Part shown: positions 1 to 9,276 of the stretch, in pieces
Numbering within the stretch: the stretch's first letter is position 1
How the letters are laid out: each line of letters opens with the position of its first letter
Assembly (NCBI GenBank): GCA_947259715.1
Contig: CAMYNR010000051.1
Coordinates: 1-40,522, forward strand
Direction: 5' to 3'
Source: an uncultured Desulfuromonadales bacterium
Lineage (GTDB): Bacteria > Desulfobacterota > Desulfuromonadia > Desulfuromonadales > Geopsychrobacteraceae
Length of the DNA: 40,522 bases
Program-made: the position numbers and the translations under genes
The notes under the pieces: generated by a model
Seen by the model: the letters and a program-made list of their open reading frames with translations, nothing else
Databases searched by the model: none
Told to the model about the DNA's origin: nothing

Positions 1-2
1 TT

Positions 3-272
3 GCGGAGCTGGCGCGACTCTGCGCTACAGACCTGGTTATCCCCGAAGGGATCGACTGTTGCGGCTTTGCCGGCGACCGCGGGTTCAATTTTCCGGAATT
101 GAATAAAGCGGCCCTGAAAGGCTTGCAGGAGCAGGTCTGCGACTGTGACGCCGGTTATTCAACCAGCAAGACCTGCGAAATCGGCCTGGCCCTGCACGGT
201 GAGATCCCTTATCGGTCGATCCTTTATCTTGTCGATCAGGCGACGGAGCCTCGTCCTGGGGAGCATAAATAA
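3..272 (+). CDS. C-terminal fragment of FAD-binding and Fe-S (CCG-domain) oxidoreductase, D-lactate dehydrogenase-like; 5' end outside window
   Basis: Open frame 3 reads ...IPEGIDCCGFAGDRGFNFPELNKAALKGLQ...GYSTSKTCEIGLALHGEIPYRSILYLVDQA..., with the CCGFAGDRGF and GYSTS.TCEIGL motifs typical of the C-terminal CCG domain; TAA at 270-272. Confidence 0.72.
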   Translation, partial: AELARLCATDLVIPEGIDCCGFAGDRGFNFPELNKAALKGLQEQVCDCDAGYSTSKTCEIGLALHGEIPYRSILYLVDQATEPRPGEHK

Positions 273-273
273 A

Positions 274-310
274 AACGGGCAGTTGGCATTTTTCTGCCGG
301 TTCGTTTTTT
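274..310 (+). terminator. Rho-independent terminator after the D-LDH-like gene
   Basis: AACGGGCAG/CTGCCGGTT stem (one mismatch) followed by CGTTTTTT. Confidence 0.6.
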
Positions 311-341
311 GTTATGCTTGGCAGAACCAATTGTATACGAT

Positions 342-504
342 AGTACCCTGTAACCCATAAACTATCGCATCTTGCTGGTCTTTTGACACGCGAACCGCGT
401 TGTGGCTGAATCTGCATAGCTTCGGCTAGGCCTCATCAACCACGCCTTGTTGGCGTGCCAAAATCCTGCGCAATCTTGCGACATTCTATGGGATACAGGG
501 CACT
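342..504. repeat. Long imperfect palindrome (foldback element or structured RNA candidate)
   Basis: AGTACCCTGTAACCCATAAACTATCGC... matches the reverse complement of ...GCGACATTCTATGGGATACAGGGCACT; arms continue inward to TAGC-TTCG-GCTA. Confidence 0.6.
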
Positions 505-592
505 GGTGATTCACCACTTTGATACTCAGCGATTCAGATGTTACTATAAACAGCGACTGGATTGCTCACAACTGAATTTAACGGAGATTGCA

Positions 593-811
593 ATGGCCTT
601 TCACCTGAAAACCAAACTCTGGCAGACTGGCGCCCTTGACTGGTGGGCGATGATCGATAACGATGATGTCTATCTGGGCAGCCGGGAATTCCCCCTGCCC
701 CCTGAAGAAGGGGACGAATGGGTGGTGCGGAGCACCGGCGACCGCTTTAAGGTCATCGATGCCGAAATTAAACTGATCGGCAAGGAAGAGGTTCAGGAGC
801 AACCATGGTGA
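593..811 (+). CDS. Small hypothetical protein (MAFHLKTKLWQTGALDWWAMIDNDDVYLG...)
   Basis: ATG at 593 preceded by GGAG; stop overlaps the start of the next gene; the longer ORF start at 455 lies inside the palindrome. Confidence 0.5.
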   Translation: MAFHLKTKLWQTGALDWWAMIDNDDVYLGSREFPLPPEEGDEWVVRSTGDRFKVIDAEIKLIGKEEVQEQPW

Positions 812-1422
812 GTCTGAAAATCATCCAATTCGACGCCAGCGAGATGGACAACTACTCCTACCTGGTCTACTGCCCGAAAACCCTGGAGGGCGCCATCGTC
901 GACCCTTCGATGCACCCGGAGCGGCCCCTGAAGGAGGCGGACGCCCGCGACATCAGCCTGAAATTGCTGCTCAACACCCATGGCCACCAGGACCATATCG
1001 CTGGAAATCCCGAGATTCTTGCCCGTCCCGGGGTCCAGCTGGCCGCCCATCCCGCCGAGCTGCCGCAGGCCGATATTCCCCTGCAGGAAGGCAGCAAAAT
1101 CCGCCTCGGCGAGGGAGAGATCGAGGTCCTGCATACGCCCGGCCACACCCCCGGGTCGCTGGTTTTTAAGACCGGTTCGGCAATTATCAGCGGCGACACC
1201 CTGTTCGTCAGTCGCTGTGGGCGCGCCGACCTGCCTGGCAGCGATGTCGAGCAGCTCTACGACAGCTTACTGCGGCTGAAAAAGCTGCCGCCGGAAACCA
1301 AGGTCTACCCCGGCCATAATTACGGCCCGACGCCGACCTCAACCATCGGCTGGGAGCTGGAGAATAACGAGTTTATCCGCTGTCCCGACCTGCCCAGTTT
1401 TATTAAACTGCGGCTGGGCTGA
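805..1422 (+). CDS. MBL-fold metallohydrolase (glyoxalase II-like)
   Basis: NTHGHQDHIAGN, HTPGHTPGSLVF, ISGDTLF and YPGHNYG metal-binding motifs. Confidence 0.85.
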   Translation: MVSLKIIQFDASEMDNYSYLVYCPKTLEGAIVDPSMHPERPLKEADARDISLKLLLNTHGHQDHIAGNPEILARPGVQLAAHPAELPQADIPLQEGSKIRLGEGEIEVLHTPGHTPGSLVFKTGSAIISGDTLFVSRCGRADLPGSDVEQLYDSLLRLKKLPPETKVYPGHNYGPTPTSTIGWELENNEFIRCPDLPSFIKLRLG

Positions 1423-1551
1423 CAGGTTTTGCACCGAGAGTAAAAGGGTTTGCGCCTTGGCAGGCTCACTACCTGCAGGCCCGAAAGAAGGATGACCAGC
1501 TAAGCAAGGAATAGTTTTCTTAAATCAGAGTTGAAATGCGGTCTCTGCTCT

Positions 1552-3345
1552 TTAGAGAGTCTTCTTCAGCAGAGTCAAGCGCGTTCCGGCCAGCCGATCG
1601 TTCCAGCCGCGGCGATCTTCACTGAAAAGAACCACCAGATAGCCCAGGCCCAGGGGCAGGGCCTGCAACAGACCGCCGACGCTGCGCAGGAATGCTTGAG
1701 AGAGCTGCAGCGGCTCGCCAGCCAGGGTTTCCACCTGTAATCCGGCCAGCATCTTGCCGGGAGTCTGACCTGCGAGAAAATGAAACAGGGTAAAGTAGCC
1801 GAAGGCTAAACAGAAGAGCACTAAAAAATAAGGGACCGAAAGGTTGATCAGGGTATCCAGGCTCGGCAGCCAGCCATCCCCCTCATCCGCCATGGCCAGC
1901 TCTGCGGCAACGATGAAGGACAAACCGGTGACGCAGAGCAGCAAAAGGTCACAGCAAAAGGCCGCAACGCGCCCGACCAACGGCGGATGAATACCCGTTT
2001 TCTCTCCTGCCACGGAAACAATCCCGGCAGCAGTTTCAATAGACTGAGCTGCAATCGCCTGCGCGCTGGCAGCACCAGCCGCAGCCAGTTGAGCTGATTT
2101 GGCGGCAGAGATCTTTTCTAAAGGAGGTCGAGGCGTTTCCGGCACATCAAAAAGGGATGCCTCAGGCTGTTCGGCAAAATCTTTGGCCCGCTCCGCTGGC
2201 GGGTCCGAAAGGCTTCGGGCCGTTTCTGCCTCCGGCAGGTGCTCGGGTTCAGTGAAAAAAGCCTCTTCCGTAGCAAGGTCTTCAGAAGCGTTAGATTGGG
2301 TATCGCTTTCTTCCAGACACGGCTCGCCCGCGGCCTGCCCAGTTGCAAGGTTTTCCGGCTCCGGCAGCAGATCCTCGGCAACAGCCTCCACTCTTGATGC
2401 TGGACTTAAGGCGACATGCGTATCGCTGTCATCCGGCGCATCGCTGATATTCGCGCCCGGCTCAGGCGGGGCAGAAATCTTCTCTGTCTCGGCTGTTTCG
2501 TCACGCGGTGCATCTGTGGCCACGCTGAGTGAGACTGCGTGCTCATCGCTTCTGGAGATAGAGACCGGGTTCCCCTCGCCCTGAGGAGAACCCGGTAAGT
2601 CAAAAGGGTCTTTGGGGTCCTCCTCGGCTCCCGCTGGCTTCTTCTTATCTTTCTCGTCAGAATCAGCAAACTCAATATTGTCATCGCGGAAGGAAAAGTC
2701 CTCCTCGTCGGTGACCGGCAGTTCAAAATCTTCCGCGGAGAAGTTATCCGAGCTGCTGTCTGGCGCGCCTGGCTTTCCCTCCTCGCCGTCAAGATCGAAA
2801 CCGAAATCACTTTCCAACTCGGCCTCACTGGCCAATTTTTCGTCGCCCGCTTCCTGTTCCGCATCCAAGGAAAATGCTGCCGGGGCATCCAGCCCCGCTT
2901 CAGCCGCAGCTGCAGCAGCTTCCTCTTCCGGGGAGGGCAGCGTCTCTTCAACATCCTCATCGGCAGGTGCATCTTCGAACAGCTCATCGAAGGAAAGATC
3001 TTCCTCCTCGCCACTCTCACCCATGAAATCGAAACCGAAATCGTCCGCTTCGCTGCTGGCCGGTTCGCTGCTCGCGGCGAATTCGGTCTGCGCGGCCGAA
3101 GCCTCTGCAGTACTCGCAGCGGCTGCGACCACCGTTGCGGTGGTTGCGGCGGCAACTGCGTCATCAACAGCACTGCGACCAGTCTCGAAATTATCCCCGG
3201 TCGCTGCGGCAGCCGGCTTCATCTGGCCTGGAAAAAGAACGCTGCGAATGCTATAGCGCTCCTTGAACTCGACCAGATCCTTGCCGCATTTCTTGCAGCT
3301 GTCGAGATGGTCAAAACTGTTGTAGCCACACTTAGGGCATCTCAT
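1552..3345 (-). CDS. Zinc-ribbon plus acidic low-complexity region plus C-terminal RDD membrane domain protein
   Basis: N-terminal MRCPKCGYNSFDHLDSCKKCGKDL; C-terminal RDD-like PPLVGRVAAFCCDLLLL...GQTPGKMLAGLQV...GWNDRLAGTRL; ATG overlaps rsmE stop. Confidence 0.75.
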   Translation of the reverse strand: MRCPKCGYNSFDHLDSCKKCGKDLVEFKERYSIRSVLFPGQMKPAAAATGDNFETGRSAVDDAVAAATTATVVAAAASTAEASAAQTEFAASSEPASSEADDFGFDFMGESGEEEDLSFDELFEDAPADEDVEETLPSPEEEAAAAAAEAGLDAPAAFSLDAEQEAGDEKLASEAELESDFGFDLDGEEGKPGAPDSSSDNFSAEDFELPVTDEEDFSFRDDNIEFADSDEKDKKKPAGAEEDPKDPFDLPGSPQGEGNPVSISRSDEHAVSLSVATDAPRDETAETEKISAPPEPGANISDAPDDSDTHVALSPASRVEAVAEDLLPEPENLATGQAAGEPCLEESDTQSNASEDLATEEAFFTEPEHLPEAETARSLSDPPAERAKDFAEQPEASLFDVPETPRPPLEKISAAKSAQLAAAGAASAQAIAAQSIETAAGIVSVAGEKTGIHPPLVGRVAAFCCDLLLLCVTGLSFIVAAELAMADEGDGWLPSLDTLINLSVPYFLVLFCLAFGYFTLFHFLAGQTPGKMLAGLQVETLAGEPLQLSQAFLRSVGGLLQALPLGLGYLVVLFSEDRRGWNDRLAGTRLTLLKKTL

Positions 3346-4121
3346 GACTCATCCTTTCCCTGAAAAGCAACTTCATTGCCAAGCTGACCCAAGCCCAAAT
3401 CACCATAAAGATATTGTAAAATCGACATGATCGCAAGCCCGGCCGTCTCGGTCCGCAATATTCTTGGTCCCAGCCGAACGGCCCGATAACCGGCAGCGAT
3501 CGCCAGCTCCGCCTCCTGGGCGGTCAAACCACCCTCGGGGCCGATGACCACGGCGATCTGCATTGGCGGTTGTGCCGGCAGCAGGTTCGGCAGTGGCAGG
3601 GCCGCCTCCTCCCAAAGCAGCAGCTTTAAATCGGCCTGGGTCTGCGCCAAAGCGGTGGAAAAGTCCTGCACCACCTCAACTTCGGGCAGAAACGCCTGCC
3701 CCGACTGTCGGGCGGCTTCAAGCACGACCTTTTTCCAACGTCCAGATTTGGCCTCTTTGCGCTCAGCCTTAATTCGTCCGACGCTCCGCGCCATCGGGGT
3801 GAGAATGAAGCGGCCGACCCCGAGTTCAGTGCCTTTCTGCAGCACCAGGTCCAGCTTGTCCCCCTTCGGCACCCCTTGAATCAAACTCAGTGACACCGCA
3901 GAGGGTCGCAACCGTGAGACGCTCAACACCTCGGCAAGGGCAGAGCCGCTCTCCAGGCTGAGAATCCGGGCCGGCGCCGAGCCACCACGCCCGTCCAGTA
4001 ACAGAATTCCGTCTCCGGCAGAGAGCCGCAGGACGGTGCGCAGGTGCTTGACCAGATCAGCCGGCAGGTCAACCTGCTGGCCCGGCTGAAGGTCCACCTC
4101 CGGCAGCATAAAGCGGCGCAC
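3342..4121 (-). CDS. rsmE: 16S rRNA (uracil(1498)-N(3))-methyltransferase RsmE
   Basis: VRRFMLPE... start (GTG) and GPEGGLTAQEAELAIAAGYRAVRLGPRILRTETA signature. Confidence 0.9.
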   Translation of the reverse strand: MRRFMLPEVDLQPGQQVDLPADLVKHLRTVLRLSAGDGILLLDGRGGSAPARILSLESGSALAEVLSVSRLRPSAVSLSLIQGVPKGDKLDLVLQKGTELGVGRFILTPMARSVGRIKAERKEAKSGRWKKVVLEAARQSGQAFLPEVEVVQDFSTALAQTQADLKLLLWEEAALPLPNLLPAQPPMQIAVVIGPEGGLTAQEAELAIAAGYRAVRLGPRILRTETAGLAIMSILQYLYGDLGLGQLGNEVAFQGKDES

Positions 4122-4126
4122 GAGTC

Positions 4127-5044
4127 CTAGACTCGACGATAGATGAGGCAAACCCAATCGTCCTGCAATCGGGTTGGAAAATCACGCAGCGGCAGGTCAC
4201 CAAAGCCGTCCCGAACCAGCTGTTCCTTTTCCCTTAAAATACCGGACAGCACCAGCCAGCCTCCCGGCTGCAAATGCTTTAGCAGCTCATGCTTCAAGCG
4301 CACATTCTCTTCGGCGAGGATATTGGCAACCACCAGATCAAACTGCCCGGACAGCTCTTCAAGTGGCTTTGAAGTAATCTCAATCTGCCCTTCATAACCA
4401 TTGATGGCCACATTCTCTTGCGCCACCCGGCAGGCATCCGGATCGATATCGTTGCCCAGAACGGTTTCACAACCAAGGGCCGCGGCGCCCAGCGCGAGGA
4501 TCCCCGAGCCGGTCCCGACGTCGAGCAGACTTCGCGGCGGCTGCGGTTGCTCAAGCAGCTCTGCAATCATCTCCAGACAGAGCAGGGTCGTTCCATGGGT
4601 GCCGGTACCAAAAGCCATCCCCGGATCAAGCTGAATGCTCACTTCATCGGCGAGAGGCAGATAATCTTCCCAGCTCGGCCGAATGACCAGCCGCGACCCA
4701 ACCTTTATTCTGCTGAAATGCTGCTTCCAGTTTTCGGCCCAATCTTCCATCCGCACCCTGCTCGGCTGCCCGACAGAATATTTTTGCGCGCAAAGGTCAG
4801 GCAGCTGTGCCAAGATTTTGCCGACCTGCTGATGCAATGCCTGTGGGTCGAGCTGATCGGCGAAGTAGGCTTTGAGCTGATAGGTCGCGTCCGGATCAAG
4901 CCCAGCGTCAGGAACCACGAAGGTATCAAGTTTGCGCTCTTCAACAACGGTGCCCTGGCAGTCCAGTTCGGCCAGCAGTGCACAGACCAGGTCGACACTG
5001 GAACCGGGGACGCTGAGTTCTATAACAAGCCAATTATTTTGCAT
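4127..5044 (-). CDS. prmA: 50S ribosomal protein L11 methyltransferase PrmA
   Basis: WAENWKQHFSRIKVGSRLVIRPSWE, LDPGMAFGTGTHGTT, LLDVGTGSGILALGAAALG, VVANILAE motifs. Confidence 0.93.
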   Translation of the reverse strand: MQNNWLVIELSVPGSSVDLVCALLAELDCQGTVVEERKLDTFVVPDAGLDPDATYQLKAYFADQLDPQALHQQVGKILAQLPDLCAQKYSVGQPSRVRMEDWAENWKQHFSRIKVGSRLVIRPSWEDYLPLADEVSIQLDPGMAFGTGTHGTTLLCLEMIAELLEQPQPPRSLLDVGTGSGILALGAAALGCETVLGNDIDPDACRVAQENVAINGYEGQIEITSKPLEELSGQFDLVVANILAEENVRLKHELLKHLQPGGWLVLSGILREKEQLVRDGFGDLPLRDFPTRLQDDWVCLIYRRV

Positions 5045-5446
5045 AAATCCTTAATTAACAGACTAAGTCAATGGAATGCAACAGAGAATCCCAATAAAAG
5101 TATTGACATGAAGAGAAACTTCTGGCTGAATTCTAAACGTTACCCAATGAAAGAGCAACCGCATTCGGTCATCTATAGATGCCATAAGATGCGAAGCACG
5201 GCAAGGATAATTAAAAAAATCTATTATCCCTCTTGCAGTGCCTGCCAGTCTCTGATAAAGTTAATCATACTTTTCATGAGCAATATCTATTAAAGCTCAA
5301 GGAAATTATATTTTTATAGCTTTTTCAGCCTGTTAAAGCATAGGCCAAGCCCCTTGTTCAACGTTTGGTCATGAATTTCATAAGTCGTATTTTTAAAATG
5401 GCGGGGCAGCATCGGCCTCGACACGCCGCAGCAAAAGGAGACACGA

Positions 5447-6121
5447 ATGCGCATCCTGGTAGTGGAAGACGAAAAAAAGGTTGCCAGCTTTATCAAGCGA
5501 GGCCTGGAAGAAGAAGAATTTGCCGTCGATGTGGCCTACGATGGAGAAGAAGGCGTCTACATGGCGGAAAATGCCACTTATGACCTGATTCTCATGGATG
5601 TCATGCTGCCGAAAAAAGATGGTTTGAGCGCTATCCGGGAGATCCGGCAGAAAAATATCGCCTGCCCTATCCTTTGCTTGACGGCAAAGGATACCGTCGA
5701 GGACATCGTCTCCGGTCTCGACATCGGCAGTGATGACTACCTGACCAAACCCTTCGCCTTTGCTGAACTGGTCGCCCGGGTCAGAGCGCTGATCAGACGC
5801 GGCACCCAGGACCGTGGCGCCGAGTTGTTCTTTGCCGACCTGCGGCTGGATCCGGTCGGCCACAAGGTCTGGCGTGACAACAAAGAGATCGATCTGACCG
5901 CCAAGGAGTATGCCCTGCTCGAGTATTTCATGCGCAACCCCAATCAGGTTCTGACCCGGACCATGATTGCTGAGCATGTCTGGGACTACACCTTCGATTC
6001 TTTCACCAACATTATTGATGTCTATGTCAACTACCTGCGCAAAAAAATCGATCGCGACTTCGACAAGAAGCTGATCCACACGGTTCGCGGCGTCGGCTAT
6101 GTCCTCAAGGAGTCGGATTAA
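5447..6121 (+). CDS. OmpR/PhoB-family response regulator
   Basis: MRILVVEDEKKVASFIKRGLEEE...DLILMDVMLPKKDG; winged-helix LTAKEYALLEYFMRNPNQVLTRTMIAEHVW. Confidence 0.93.
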   Translation: MRILVVEDEKKVASFIKRGLEEEEFAVDVAYDGEEGVYMAENATYDLILMDVMLPKKDGLSAIREIRQKNIACPILCLTAKDTVEDIVSGLDIGSDDYLTKPFAFAELVARVRALIRRGTQDRGAELFFADLRLDPVGHKVWRDNKEIDLTAKEYALLEYFMRNPNQVLTRTMIAEHVWDYTFDSFTNIIDVYVNYLRKKIDRDFDKKLIHTVRGVGYVLKESD

Positions 6122-7570
6122 TTGCCAGCAGGTTTGAGTCTTAAAACCCGCCTCACCTTATGGAGCCTTTGTTTTTTAACCCTGGTTCTGGGTGGTGGCG
6201 GGTTTTTCTGGTATTACAGCCAGCAGCAACAGCTCTATGCTCGACTGGATGCGGAACTGCTGTCGACTGCGCGGGATTTCGTCTGCCAGTATAACGGCAT
6301 CGATCCGTCAATTTCTGAGCAACAAGCCTATTGCCAGACCCTCAACCAACTGTCGATGCGCCAAGGGGGCCAGCTGGCAATCTCCCTCTACTCGGCTGCC
6401 GGAAACCACCTCTGCAGCAACAATCACCCCCACATTCAGCTGTTGCGCAGCCCTGAGCAGAGCCAGGCCGCAACAACAGCGGGCCTGAATGCCTATGCCA
6501 GTCTGAACGCTGGCGAAACCAGACTGCGCCAACTGACCTATCCGGTGATAAAAAATGGCAATATTATTCTCCTGCTGCAGCTAGCCAGTCCGTTAGCCAG
6601 CCTGGACGAACAATTAGTCCTGTTTGCTCTGCTGCTGGTCTGTGTCGTTGCACTGACGCTGATCTGCTTTACCGTGCTGCAATGGTTTCTCCTCGGCAAG
6701 CTGCTGACTCCGCTGAAAAGGCTGGCCAGCCAATTTCAGGAGACCGATGAGGATGCTCTGGTTCCCTGCGTGGTTCCGGCGACTTCGCCTGCGGAAGTGC
6801 GCCTGCTGGCAGACAGCTACAATCACCTCAGCGAACGCTTCAATCGCAATCTGCAACGGGCTCGGCAATTCTCCGCCGACGTCACCCATGAGTTGCGCAC
6901 CCCTTTAACCATTTTGCGCGGCGAAACCGAGCTGGCTCTGCGCAAAGATAAAAGCAAAGAGGAGCTGCAGCGGGTGTTGAGTTCCAACCTGGAAGAAATC
7001 GGCCGGATGAGTCACCTGATCGAAGATTTGCTGCTGCTTTCAAAAAGCGAGTTGGGCGAGGTCCCCCTGCAGATGGAAGCCCTGGATTTGGGCAGCCTGC
7101 TGGAAGAGCTGTACTGCCAGGCCCAGATCCTTGGCACCGAAAAACAGATAAAAATTGAGAAAAGCGGCTCCGACGAACAGATCAGCCTGTTTGCCGACGG
7201 CTTACGCCTGCGGCAACTTTTTCTCAATCTGCTGAGCAACGCGATCAAGTATACCCCCGATGAGGGCCGGGTAAAAATCAGCTGGACCCTTCAGGATGGC
7301 TCTGCTCTGGTGAGCATCAAGGACAGCGGCATTGGCATTGACAGCGCTCACCAGCCGCATATCTTTGATCGTTTTTATCGCATCGACAAAACCCGCAATC
7401 GCGGCGACGGCGGTTCCGGGCTTGGCCTGTCAATCGCCAAATGGATCGTTGACGCCCACGGCGGCAGCATTCAGGTCATTTCGGTCCCCGGCCAGGGCAG
7501 TTGCTTCACCGTAACGCTGCCGGTAACCCACCTGCTGAAAGACCAGAAAAAAAACAAAGTCAGCAAGTAG
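6122..7570 (+). CDS. Sensor histidine kinase (HAMP, HisKA, HATPase_c)
   Basis: TTG start adjoining the regulator stop; FSADVTHELRTPLTILRGE H-box; GDGGSGLGLSIAKWIVDAHGG G-box. Confidence 0.92.
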   Translation: MPAGLSLKTRLTLWSLCFLTLVLGGGGFFWYYSQQQQLYARLDAELLSTARDFVCQYNGIDPSISEQQAYCQTLNQLSMRQGGQLAISLYSAAGNHLCSNNHPHIQLLRSPEQSQAATTAGLNAYASLNAGETRLRQLTYPVIKNGNIILLLQLASPLASLDEQLVLFALLLVCVVALTLICFTVLQWFLLGKLLTPLKRLASQFQETDEDALVPCVVPATSPAEVRLLADSYNHLSERFNRNLQRARQFSADVTHELRTPLTILRGETELALRKDKSKEELQRVLSSNLEEIGRMSHLIEDLLLLSKSELGEVPLQMEALDLGSLLEELYCQAQILGTEKQIKIEKSGSDEQISLFADGLRLRQLFLNLLSNAIKYTPDEGRVKISWTLQDGSALVSIKDSGIGIDSAHQPHIFDRFYRIDKTRNRGDGGSGLGLSIAKWIVDAHGGSIQVISVPGQGSCFTVTLPVTHLLKDQKKNKVSK

Positions 7571-7623
7571 GATTTTTTTCTTTTCTTTTCCGGCCGATTG
7601 AGATATAAACTTTTCTTGAAACT

Positions 7624-7685
7624 CCTTCGGGGGTTTCACGCCCCGAAGGCCTACCCCCCCTCCAGGTCTTCGGGGCATTTTTTTT
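7624..7685 (+). terminator. Rho-independent terminator with an upstream competing arm (attenuator-like)
   Basis: GCCCCGAAGGCCT (7640-7652) pairs with AGGTCTTCGGGGC (7664-7676), then T-tract 7678-7685; CCTTCGGGG at 7624-7632 can pair with CCCCGAAGG at 7641-7649 instead. Confidence 0.7.
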
Positions 7686-7902
7686 GCGGACTGCCCGTAT
7701 TCCTTCCAACTTTTTTCTCCTCGCTTTCTTCTTTTTCCTTACCAGATGATCAACAGGATTTATTCCTTTATCAGGCCGCAGGTGCCTGCTGCGACCAATC
7801 GCTGCCAAGCTCAAAAAACCGCTGGGACTCTGGCATTTTATGCAAGCGCTAGATGCGTATCTGCACAGTGCATTCAAGTTTAGAACATGTTAAGTTGCCT
7901 GC

Positions 7903-9276
7903 ATGCGTATTCCGGTTAAACATCAGGTTTTATTAGCCCCTGCCACGGTGCTGCTGCTGCTGGCTTTGCTCATGGCGTTTTTGCAGTACACCTACTGGGA
8001 CCTTTCTCGCAAACGCCAGGAAGCTAAAGCGATCGGCAATACCTTTGTCGCTCTGGCTGAGGCCGACATGGCGGCCCGCCGGCTGCACGTCATTGTCCGC
8101 ACCCTGCAGTTTACCGGTATGGCCAACAATGAGGAACTGGCTCTACTGGCCGACCTCTACGACCGCCTGAGTGCAGCTATCGACCGGATTGAGCCCTTCG
8201 GCCCGCTGCGAAAATCGGCGGACATCGAACAGCTGCGCACTCTGGCCGAGAACATCAATCCCGCCAGCAGTCTCGACCCGGAAGAGACCAATGAGCTGTT
8301 TTCCCGTTTCCGCACTCAGCTCTCTACCCTGTCGAACATCACCCAGATCTATCGCAACAAGCTGCGCCACAACCATAGCCAGGACGTCAATCATCTGGTG
8401 GAACGCACCGCTTTTATTTCGGTTCTGGTCCTGGGAGTGGCGATAGTTCTCGGCATCCTGCTGTCAGTCTATTTTGGCCGGCGGATTCTCAATCGCATTC
8501 AACTGATTTCCGACAGCGCTGGACGGATCGCCAGCGGCGAACTGGAGCTGCCGCCCGCCCCGGATCATATCCGCGATGAACTGGATGCCCTGGCGGTTTC
8601 AATAAACCGGATGACCAAGCGGCTGATCAAAGTCGTCGGCACCGAAAAGTTACTTGAAGGCGCCGAAGAGGAGCGTCGCCGGATTGCCATGGACCTGCAC
8701 GATCAAACCCTGGCCGACCTCTCCGGCGTGCTGCGCGGCCTGCAGAGCCTGTCGGCGAAAAACCAGGATGAGGAGACCGGCTCCCGGGTCCAGGAGCTGG
8801 AACAGGACCTGAATCGGGCCATCAGCAACCTGCGTGATATCATGAACAATCTGCATCCGCAGACGCTTGACATTCTTGGCCTGGGCGCTGCTCTGGAAGC
8901 CCACCTGGAACGCCATTGCAGCAGCGATGAGCTGCCGATCTACCATCTCTACATCGATCCGCGGGTCGCCGAACTTGAGATTGACAGAACCCGGCAGCTC
9001 GCCCTTTACCGCATCGCCACCGAAGCGATCCACAATGTCCTCAAGCATGCGGAAGCCAGCCGCTATGAAGTCAGCCTGGAAACCCGTGACAATCAGCTGG
9101 CTCTGGCGGTTGAAGACAATGGTCGCGGCATGGCTAACAGCGCAGCCAGCGATGCCGGTCGGGGACTTAACAACATTCGCGAGCGCGCCAGGGCCATCGG
9201 CGCCGAAGTCACCTGGCGCAAGTCACGCTTCTCCACCGGGACCCGCTTCGAGGTGACTCTGGCCTTACCCTGCTAG
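7903..9276 (+). CDS. NarL/DegS-type sensor histidine kinase (HAMP, HisKA_3)
   Basis: EEERRRIAMDLHDQTLADLSG H-box; YRIATEAIHNVLKHAEAS; VEDNGRGM; GRGLNNIRERARAIGAEV. Confidence 0.9.
   Translation: MRIPVKHQVLLAPATVLLLLALLMAFLQYTYWDLSRKRQEAKAIGNTFVALAEADMAARRLHVIVRTLQFTGMANNEELALLADLYDRLSAAIDRIEPFGPLRKSADIEQLRTLAENINPASSLDPEETNELFSRFRTQLSTLSNITQIYRNKLRHNHSQDVNHLVERTAFISVLVLGVAIVLGILLSVYFGRRILNRIQLISDSAGRIASGELELPPAPDHIRDELDALAVSINRMTKRLIKVVGTEKLLEGAEEERRRIAMDLHDQTLADLSGVLRGLQSLSAKNQDEETGSRVQELEQDLNRAISNLRDIMNNLHPQTLDILGLGAALEAHLERHCSSDELPIYHLYIDPRVAELEIDRTRQLALYRIATEAIHNVLKHAEASRYEVSLETRDNQLALAVEDNGRGMANSAASDAGRGLNNIRERARAIGAEVTWRKSRFSTGTRFEVTLALPC

Noticed and set aside
342-504. Integron attC site interpretation of the foldback
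   Set aside because: No GTTRRRY/RYYYAAC core pair at the arm ends, no integrase and no cassette-like neighbours.
455-592. N-terminal extension of the small ORF starting at 455
   Set aside because: Starts within the palindrome and lacks an SD; ATG at 593 has a good SD and better coding character.
4418-5293. 291-aa plus-strand ORF
   Set aside because: Mostly antisense to prmA; the prmA frame has strong family motifs.
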